From: Spirochaetaceae bacterium
GTDB lineage: Bacteria > Spirochaetota > Spirochaetia > CADAEX01
Assembly: GCA_009778835.1 (NCBI GenBank)
Contig: WRFK01000036.1
Span: forward strand, 1-10,755
Length of the DNA stretch: 10,755 nt
Direction of reading: 5' to 3'
Shown here: positions 6,692 through 10,755 of the stretch, in pieces
Numbering within the stretch: the first letter of the stretch is position 1
How the letters are laid out: each line of letters begins with the position of its first letter
Position numbers and translations under genes: made by a program
Notes under the pieces: model-generated
The model's input: only the letters and a program-made list of their open reading frames with translations
What the model was told of the DNA's origin: nothing
The model's database searches: none

Positions 6692-6904
6692 ATGAAGAAT
6701 ATTAAAAAAAAACATGAATCAGAATCTTGTTCACAAAATAATCCATCAGAAGATGAAAAACAGATAAGTGGTGTTATTGGATATGAGAAATGGCGTGATG
6801 ACGGGAAAGCTGAGCATAAAAGGCGAGATATTGAAAATAAAATCAAAAAGCAAAATGCCAGAAAAAATGCAAATAAGATTAAGAAATTGAAAGATAAAAA
6901 ATAA
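6692..6904 (+). CDS. Small lysine-rich charged protein
   Basis: 70 codons, 14 bases after the TIR gene, with AAAAAGGAAAG before the ATG. The N-terminus is polar (KHESESCSQNNPSEDEKQ), then GVIGYEKWRDDGKAEHKRRD, then a strongly basic helical tail of Lys, Asn and Arg ending KKLKDKK. There is no signal peptide or membrane segment. The net charge is highly positive, so binding to RNA, DNA or membranes is possible, but no family is recognised. Position suggests co-expression with the TIR protein. Confidence 0.6.
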   Translation: MKNIKKKHESESCSQNNPSEDEKQISGVIGYEKWRDDGKAEHKRRDIENKIKKQNARKNANKIKKLKDKK

Positions 6905-6918
6905 AAAGGATGGTTATT

Positions 6919-7355
6919 GTGAAAAAAATATTTTTTCTGTTTATTTAGGTTACTGTAACTGTTCCAATTTTTTCTTTAATAGTAACTTCTGCTGAATTAA
7001 CTTCAACGTATGGTATTTCATATCAAGAAAGACAAAAAAGTAACTATATTGAAAAAGGTGGATATTCTTTTAGATATATGGGAAATGGAACTTGGGATGT
7101 AAGGCAGTTAAATAAAACAAGTAGTTCAAATGATTCATCTAGTTTTATAGTAGTTTTTTTCTTGTCATTGCAGGAATAATAATTATTATTGGTGTTTGCA
7201 TTGCAATTATTACAGCAGAAGTTGCAAAAAGTTCTGGTATGGATGAAAAATCATCAAAAAAAGTTGGTGCGAGTGCTGGAGTATTGGCTGGCACAGCAGC
7301 AGCTATAGGAACTGCTTTATTAATGGGTAAGGCTGGTGGAATAAAAAAGAAATAG
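6919..7355 (+). pseudogene. Broken secreted/membrane protein gene (amber stop and frameshift)
   Basis: A GTG at 6919, eight bases after AAGGA, begins a typical signal peptide (VKKIFFLFI) that meets TAG at 6946-6948. Past it the frame reads on plausibly (VTVTVPIFSLIVTSAELTST, YGISYQERQKSNYIEKGGYS, FRYMGNGTWDVRQLNKTSSS) until TAA at 7177. Around a T7 tract (7154-7160) the coding sense passes to the -1 frame, giving a membrane helix (LVIAGIIIIIGVCIAIITAE), then EVAKSSGMDEKSSKKVGASA and a Gly/Ala-rich stretch, ending in KKK and TAG at 7353-7355. One extra T in the tract would restore the frame. Two separate lesions make decay the likely reading. The family is not recognised; the original product would be about 145 residues with a signal peptide and one or two C-terminal hydrophobic segments. 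Confidence 0.6.
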
Positions 7356-7402
7356 AAATAAGAAATAAATATTAAAATTTATTGGCATAAAAGGAGAAAT
7401 GT

Positions 7403-7624
7403 ATGTTGGAACTTTCAAAAGAAGAACTCGTATTAGTTGAGGAAATTTTAGTTAGAGCAAGAGATCACTCAAAGACAAAAGATTTTAATCTGGAGAAAAT
7501 AATGGTTGATAGCCTTGGTTCATCAGATATGAAAAACTATGATCTTCTTTTGCGTAAGATTGCAGAAGAGATGAAGAATATGGGAATGACAGATAGAAAT
7601 AATCCCGCAAAAAAAGATGTTTAA
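7403..7624 (+). CDS. Small helical hypothetical protein
   Basis: 73 codons, ATG to TAA, with a strong AAAAGGAGAAA site before the ATG. The product is acidic to neutral and almost wholly helical by residue pattern (LSKEELVLVEEILVRARDHS, then NLEKIMVDSL, then YDLLLRKIAEEMKNMGM), with no signal peptide or membrane segment. No domain is recognised. It follows the broken gene at 6919 and precedes the LPP20 pair, which seems to have a separate promoter, so it may be the last gene of the TIR run. Confidence 0.65.
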   Translation: MLELSKEELVLVEEILVRARDHSKTKDFNLEKIMVDSLGSSDMKNYDLLLRKIAEEMKNMGMTDRNNPAKKDV

Positions 7625-7650
7625 TGAAAAATGCTTAACATGGAATTTCA

Positions 7651-7680
7651 TTGTACTTGAAAAAATTATTTCTGTATAAA
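7651..7680 (+). promoter_or_regulatory. Candidate promoter of the LPP20 lipoprotein pair
   Basis: TTGTAC (7651-7656) and TATAAA (7675-7680) are 18 bases apart, with TG just before the -10 box. Transcription would start near 7687, 18 bases before the ATG at 7705, with AAGGAG in between. Confidence 0.4.
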
Positions 7681-7704
7681 AATAAAAACAATAAGGAGTA
7701 AATA

Positions 7705-8250
7705 ATGAAAAAAACTTTTTTGATTCTATTGGTTTTAATTTTGATTCTTGCGATGGTAGGATGTGCAACCACTTCAAGCGGTTCTGGCAATAATCCAGAA
7801 TGGTTAAATGATTTGCCACCAGAGGGAGTACTTTGGGGTATTGGAACAGCTAAGCAATCTTCTCCATCCATGTCTATGACAACTGCAGAAGGAAGAGCCA
7901 GAACCGCAATTGCGCGCCAGCTTGATACTTTAGTGCAGGCTATGTTAACTGACTATAATCTTGATGCAGGCAATGTAGCTAATCAGGCCAACTCTTCCTT
8001 GCAGGAAAATGTGAGCCGGCAGGTTACCAATATAAAGCTTTCTGATGCGCGTCCAATAAAGCGCTGGGAAGCTAAGGATGGTACATGGTGGTATCTTGTT
8101 GAATACAGGAAAGCTGATGCTAAAAAAGAAGTAGCAAGCATTCTTAATAATGAAGAAGCTGCTTTTGCTCAATTCAAAGCTCAACAGGCATTACAAATGC
8201 TGGATGCCCAACTTGCCAAGAATGAAAAACCTCTTCAGGTTAGTGAATAA
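7705..8250 (+). CDS. LPP20 family lipoprotein
   Basis: The 181-residue product has a lipoprotein signal (MKKTFLILLVLILILAMVGC, lipid on Cys20) and a Ser/Gly linker. It then has the LPP20 fold: NPEWLNDLPPEGVLWGIGTA, a helix TAEGRARTAIARQLDTLVQA, a strand region VTNIKLSDARPIKRWEA, and WWYLVEYRKADAKKEVAS. LPP20-type lipoproteins are outer-membrane or periplasmic proteins of unclear function, common in Helicobacter and spirochaetes. The C-terminal 60 residues are helical and Gln/Ala-rich. AAGGAG lies eight bases before the ATG. Its 3' end overlaps the next lipoprotein gene by 29 bases, implying translational coupling. Confidence 0.88.
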   Translation: MKKTFLILLVLILILAMVGCATTSSGSGNNPEWLNDLPPEGVLWGIGTAKQSSPSMSMTTAEGRARTAIARQLDTLVQAMLTDYNLDAGNVANQANSSLQENVSRQVTNIKLSDARPIKRWEAKDGTWWYLVEYRKADAKKEVASILNNEEAAFAQFKAQQALQMLDAQLAKNEKPLQVSE

Positions 8251-9268
8251 CTTTACCATTTTTCCGCTGTTTCTGCTTTTTATTGCATGTGCAACTTCAC
8301 CTAATAACAGCGGAAAACCCGCATGGGTTGATTCTGTTGATTCGGTTTTTAGTCGGGCACAATTCGTTGCTGCAGTGGGTCATGCATCAGACCGCGAAAT
8401 GGCAGAGAGAAACGCTCTTGTCAATCTTGTTGCTTTTTTTGGTCAATCTATACAGGCGGATCAAACAATAATAAATACCTATATGGAAGCTGTAAGAGAT
8501 GGTATTACCATAGGATGGATCGACAATATTGCTATGCAAAATACAATAAGGACATCGGCTTCGATGGATACTCTTGTTGGAGCGGAAATAAGAGAAGTAT
8601 GGCAAGATACAAAAAATAATACCCACTATGCAGTCGCTGTTTTAGAAAAAGCAAAAGCTGCCCAGGTGTACAGAGAATTAATAATAGCAAATCAAGAGAT
8701 AATAAGAAATCTTATAAACATGAACGCTACGGAAAAAAACACTCTGGAAGGATTCTCAAGGTATCAATTCGCTGCAGTTGTGGCGGATATGAATACTTCG
8801 TATGTTAATTTACTGAATTTAATTGGAGCCAGAGCGCCTGATGGACATGTAAGAGGGGAGAATTTTAGGATTGAAGCACAAAATATTGCTAAAACTATTC
8901 CGATTTGTATTGTTGTAAGCAACGATAGGGCAGGAAGAATTCAGGGTGCTTTTGCAAAAGGTTTTTCCGATCTGGGCTTTAGAAGCGGTACAGGCAATTC
9001 TCGTTATGTGCTCCGGGTCAATATAACGCTTTCTCCTGTTAATTTTCCTGACGATTCCAATAAATTTATTCTAATGGAATTGAGTGCAAATCTTATTGAT
9101 ACTGTCACAAGAGAGGTGTTATTACCATTCAATTTTAATATTCGTGAAGGACATTCCACAGTTGCAGGAGCAGAGAATCGTGTTTTTATATCCGCAGAAA
9201 GTAAAATACAGGAAGAATACAAGGATCTTTTATCTACTTACCTTTCACAACTGCTGCCTAGAAAATAA
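8222..9268 (+). CDS. LPP20-like lipoprotein, larger partner
   Basis: With the start at ATG 8222 the product is 348 residues and begins with a lipoprotein signal (NNFTIFPLFLLFIAC, lipid on Cys23), followed, as in its neighbour, by a Ser/Gly-containing linker and KPAWVD. The in-frame ATG at 8150 would add 24 residues that only mirror the neighbouring gene in another frame. Residues about 33-165 resemble LPP20 (AQFVAAVGHASDREMAERNA, AEIREVWQDTKNNTHYAVAV, LEKAKAAQVYREL). The C-terminal half has a strand-rich segment (IPICIVVSNDRAGRIQGAFA, then YVLRVNITLSP) and ends EEYKDLLSTYLSQLLPRK; it is not assigned to a family with confidence. The two lipoproteins probably act together at the cell envelope. 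The last 66 bases are duplicated at 10183-10248. Confidence 0.85.
   Translation: MKNLFRLVNNFTIFPLFLLFIACATSPNNSGKPAWVDSVDSVFSRAQFVAAVGHASDREMAERNALVNLVAFFGQSIQADQTIINTYMEAVRDGITIGWIDNIAMQNTIRTSASMDTLVGAEIREVWQDTKNNTHYAVAVLEKAKAAQVYRELIIANQEIIRNLINMNATEKNTLEGFSRYQFAAVVADMNTSYVNLLNLIGARAPDGHVRGENFRIEAQNIAKTIPICIVVSNDRAGRIQGAFAKGFSDLGFRSGTGNSRYVLRVNITLSPVNFPDDSNKFILMELSANLIDTVTREVLLPFNFNIREGHSTVAGAENRVFISAESKIQEEYKDLLSTYLSQLLPRK
9203..9268 (+). repeat. Direct repeat copy 1: 3' end of the lipoprotein gene
   Basis: 66 bp that end exactly at the TAA stop codon and match 10183-10248 at 64 positions (differences at 9209 C/G and 9261 G/A). The spacing between copies is 980 bp. Sequence beyond the stop does not match. 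Both differences change an amino acid (Gln/Glu and Arg/Lys), so the far copy may come from another allele or paralogue. Confidence 0.95.
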
Positions 9269-9308
9269 TAAATTATAGTTTACGTATATGCATAAAATCT
9301 CTTTTTTT

Positions 9309-9326
9309 GAAGCAAAGCTTCTTTTT
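9309..9326 (+). terminator. Probable terminator after the lipoprotein pair
   Basis: GAAGC-AAA-GCTTC (9309-9321) is a 5-bp stem with a 3-base loop followed by TTTTT, about 40 bases after the lipoprotein stop codon. The stem is short, so termination may be partial. Confidence 0.5.
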
Positions 9327-9461
9327 ATCCAGTTTTAAAAGTAGGGCTACAGGCTCCGGCGCCTTTGTAGACAGCGTTATAAATTTATATAGATAAAGGA
9401 AAAAACCTAAAATGGTTAAAACAAACGTTTTCCCATCAGAAAAATTTATTAAATGCAGTAT
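9327..9461. other. Intergenic segment before the truncated toxin
   Basis: This belongs to the segment bracketed by the 66-bp repeats. It holds a local GC-rich imperfect hairpin at 9347-9370 (CTACA pairs with TGTAG, GGC with GCC) in otherwise AT-rich DNA, and a weak promoter-like pair TTGTAG (9365-9370) and TATAGA (9388-9393) 17 bases apart. A 32-codon ORF (9412-9510) starts after AAGG and overlaps the operator palindrome and the toxin start; nothing marks it as a gene. Confidence 0.35.
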
Positions 9462-9495
9462 ATTGACAATATGGGATATATCCTATATTGTCAAT
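9462..9495. promoter_or_regulatory. 34-bp palindromic operator with embedded promoter
   Basis: Arms ATTGACAATAT (9462-9472) and ATATTGTCAAT (9485-9495) are perfect complements. The centre GGATATATCC is also palindromic, so 16 of 17 base pairs match and the exception is a G-T pair. TTGACA (9463-9468) and TATATT (9484-9489), 15 bases apart, form a promoter inside it. Such palindromes over the promoter are usual autoregulatory sites for HigA/XRE antitoxins, here most likely the product of 9716-10030. Confidence 0.65.
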
Positions 9496-9497
9496 TT

Positions 9498-9719
9498 ATG
9501 CACTTGGTAAAGGCAAAACATCTGGAGAACGGTATTTTCGAACTTCGTGCACAGGTAGGTACGGATATATCTCGTGTTCTATATTTCTGTGTTGTGGGGA
9601 AGAAAGTCATCCTAACACATGGCTTTATCAAAAAAACGAAAAAGACCCCACTATCGGAAATTGAAAGAGCAAAAAACTATCGTGCTGCATATTTAGGAAG
9701 AAAGGAGAATCAGAAATGA
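9498..9719 (+). CDS. higB: N-terminally truncated HigB/RelE (Gp49-like) toxin
   Basis: The sequence from KHLENGIFELRAQVGTDISR through RVLYFCVVGKKVILTHGFIK to KKTKKTPLSEIERAKNYRAA is the conserved C-terminal body of the phage-derived Gp49/HigB family, which cleaves mRNA on the ribosome. Family members are about 105-120 residues; only 73 are present from ATG 9498. The N-terminal 40-45 residues, with the first strand and helical hairpin, are missing, and the operator palindrome stands in their place. An in-frame ATG at 9453 would give 88 residues, but the extra codons are the palindrome and do not resemble the family. Neither start has a Shine-Dalgarno sequence. The gene overlaps the antitoxin start by 4 bases (ATGA). 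The product is probably inactive, though it may still bind the antitoxin. Confidence 0.75.
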   Translation: MHLVKAKHLENGIFELRAQVGTDISRVLYFCVVGKKVILTHGFIKKTKKTPLSEIERAKNYRAAYLGRKENQK

Positions 9720-10030
9720 GCGAATGGAAAATATTTCTTGAAGAGCAGTTGAAGAACCATGAAATTCGTGCTGAATGGGATGCGTTAGAACCAGAGTTTG
9801 CTATTGTGCAAGCCATTATAGATGCCCGAAAAAATACAGGTTTGACCCAGAAGCAACTTTCCAAACGCACAGGTATAGCCCAAGGTGACATAAGCAAGCT
9901 GGAAGCAGGTGACGCTAACCCAACCCTAAAGACATTAAAAAGGCTGGCATCTGCCATGAACATGATTCTCAAAGTGGAATTCCTGCAGCACCCTGTTGTA
10001 AAAAGACAGAATCCTCATAAACAGCTCTGA
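9716..10030 (+). CDS. higA: HigA-type XRE antitoxin
   Basis: The 104-residue product starts MSEWKIFLEEQLKNHEIRAE, with EWDALEPEFAIVQAIIDARK as the toxin-facing helical region, then the helix-turn-helix LTQKQLSKRTGIAQGDISKL with EAGDANPTLKTLKRLA, and a strand MILKVEF. This is the usual length and order for the antitoxin of Gp49-type modules: it neutralises the toxin and represses the operon. AGGAG lies nine bases before the ATG and the start overlaps the toxin stop, so translation is coupled. The coding sequence looks intact although the toxin is truncated, consistent with retention of the antitoxin or repressor function alone. Confidence 0.9.
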   Translation: MSEWKIFLEEQLKNHEIRAEWDALEPEFAIVQAIIDARKNTGLTQKQLSKRTGIAQGDISKLEAGDANPTLKTLKRLASAMNMILKVEFLQHPVVKRQNPHKQL

Positions 10031-10063
10031 ACAACATCTTGCTGTGAAAATACTCAATATGAA

Positions 10064-10182
10064 TTAAAACTTATCAATCTTTTTCCTCAATATTCTGATT
10101 TCCCTAAAAAAGAAAAATGCTGTTATTATTGCTGAAAGAAGGTCTGATGCTGCTATTGAAAGCCAGATACCATTTAGATTAA
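10064..10182 (-). pseudogene. 3' fragment of a MATE-family efflux transporter gene
   Basis: On the minus strand, reading from about 10182 down to TAA at 10064-10066, the frame encodes FFNLNGIWLSIAASDLLSAI and then ITAFFFFREIRILRKKIDKF. This resembles the end of MATE (NorM/DinF-like) multidrug transporters: a Gly-Ile-Trp-Leu-Ser motif, the last membrane helix and a basic tail. Only about 39 codons remain. The upstream part is cut off exactly where the second copy of the 66-bp lipoprotein repeat begins, which makes this a recombination junction. The assignment rests on one short motif and a helix, so it is likely but not certain. Confidence 0.6.
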
Positions 10183-10248
10183 AAAATAGAGGAAGAATAC
10201 AAGGATCTTTTATCTACTTACCTTTCACAACTGCTGCCTAAAAAATAA
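10183..10248 (+). repeat. Direct repeat copy 2: displaced lipoprotein 3' end
   Basis: Second copy of the last 66 bp of the lipoprotein gene, ending with its TAA. It encodes EEYKDLLSTYLSQLLPKK in an otherwise non-coding context directly next to the MATE fragment. It is a relic, 64/66 identical to 9203-9268. Confidence 0.95.
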
Positions 10249-10307
10249 ACACAAGCCATCTGCCTAACAGTTGGATTTTACTATATTATATTTGTGGCTA
10301 TTTCTTA

Positions 10308-10755
10308 TTACTTACTTGTTTTTATTTGCATCAAGCGTTGCTTCATTTCTTCGATTTCTTCTTTTGGCAATTTTTGAGCAAGAAGATCAAAAACTTCCTC
10401 GCGCCCTTTTTCAAGTCCTTTTATATGCGCCTCTTCCTGCCACACTTCTTTCGCTTCTTCAATATTGAATTCGGTATACAACATACTTAATACCTCTGAA
10501 CCATATTTTTCAAGATACTCCTTTAATATACCATGTTTGTGGCAATATTTAATAGCCTCTTTTATTCCTTCTTCCAGATTATTCATTTTTTCCCTATACT
10601 CATAAATCCTGGCCATAAATGCGCTGTATTCATGTAATTTTGAACATCGCTTAACTATTTCTTCATTCCTACCTTCGTTAATGTTTATTACTTTCACTTC
10701 CAGTTCCAATAAAGGGTACTTTTTTTCAGGTAGTCCTATGTCTTGCGGTTTTTCA
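10308..10755 (-). CDS. Rpn-family recombination-promoting nuclease/putative transposase, C-terminal part
   Basis: The frame is open to the window edge, so the start lies outside; 148 codons are visible. The TTG at 10709 is an internal leucine, not a start: upstream codons read EKPQDIGLPEKKYPLLELEV. The visible part matches the distal half of Rpn/PD-(D/E)XK transposase-like proteins common in Treponema: LELEVKVININEGRN, SAFMARIYEYREKMNNLEEG, AIKYCHKHGILKEYLEKYGS, EVLSMLYTEFNIEEAKEV, and a repetitive Glu/Lys helix to the end. The nuclease motifs are in the missing N-terminal part. Rpn proteins promote RecA-independent recombination in E. coli and occur in many diverged copies per genome. Activity here is unknown. 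Confidence 0.8.
   Translation of the reverse strand, partial: EKPQDIGLPEKKYPLLELEVKVININEGRNEEIVKRCSKLHEYSAFMARIYEYREKMNNLEEGIKEAIKYCHKHGILKEYLEKYGSEVLSMLYTEFNIEEAKEVWQEEAHIKGLEKGREEVFDLLAQKLPKEEIEEMKQRLMQIKTSK

Noticed and set aside
3193..6948. Alternative genetic code explaining the in-frame TAA (3193) and TAG (6946)
   Set aside because: TAA, TAG and TGA all end clearly bounded genes in this window (rmuC, both antitoxins, the M15 gene), so reassignment does not fit.
7635..8184. Minus-strand ORFs of 78-98 residues opposite the first LPP20 gene
   Set aside because: They overlap a lipoprotein gene with clear signal peptide and family motifs, and have no start signals of their own.
9462..9495. 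Palindrome as a MITE or other insertion in the toxin gene
   Set aside because: It holds -35 and -10 boxes and the inner symmetry typical of antitoxin operators, and shows no target-site duplication; a promoter/operator is simpler.
9203..10248. Chromosomal integron cassette (Treponema denticola carries one, rich in toxin-antitoxin cassettes)
   Set aside because: The repeats are coding 3' ends of the adjacent gene, not attC-like inverted sites, and I found no paired GTTRRRY/RYYYAAC core sites.
10271..10468. 65-residue plus-strand hydrophobic ORF
   Set aside because: It is antisense to the end of the Rpn-family gene, whose Glu/Lys codons read as Leu/Phe on the other strand.

Overview
The window looks like low-GC spirochaete chromosome, most probably a gut Treponema. 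This is inferred from the gene set (lenient lipoboxes, a CsgG-like domain, LPP20-family lipoproteins, an Rpn-family protein of the type common in that genus) and not from any rRNA or marker gene. No tRNA, rRNA, CRISPR array, integrase or complete insertion sequence was found.

Left part (1-2340): the 3' part of an M15-type zinc peptidase, then rmuC, then an orphan HI1420-family antitoxin gene. The antitoxin lies between two copies of a 38-bp sequence, one of which is the 3' end of rmuC. Next (2333-3014) is a small regulatory switch: a phage-type XRE repressor on the minus strand faces a 57-residue gene on the plus strand. The shared control region has a consensus-like promoter overlapped by two identical 14-bp direct repeats, likely the operators.

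Central part (3076-9268): a run of plus-strand genes for envelope or signalling proteins. In order: a secreted-protein gene with an early stop codon; a large lipoprotein with a CsgG-like domain joined to a seven-bladed WD40 propeller; a 41-codon TPR-like ORF; a TIR-domain protein with a likely NADase glutamate; a small Lys-rich protein; a second broken secreted/membrane protein gene (amber stop plus a one-base frameshift at a T7 tract); a small helical protein; and two overlapping LPP20-type lipoprotein genes. Close spacing and good ribosome-binding sites suggest co-transcription of much of 3502-7624. The LPP20 pair appears to have its own promoter.

Right part (9203-10755): a HigB/HigA-type module whose toxin has lost its N-terminal half, followed by a minus-strand fragment of a MATE efflux gene. 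Both lie between two copies of a 66-bp sequence that is the 3' end of the upstream lipoprotein gene and stops exactly at its stop codon. The window closes with the C-terminal part of an Rpn-family protein on the minus strand.

The most striking result is a recurrent arrangement. Twice in 10 kb, a short segment carrying an XRE-type antitoxin, with the toxin missing or truncated and no recombinase, sits directly behind a gene whose last 38-66 bp are duplicated on the far side. The sequence shows the duplications directly; how they arose is inference. The TIR/WD40-lipoprotein cluster is the other place where an undescribed envelope-linked signalling or defence system could lie, but no function can be shown from sequence alone.
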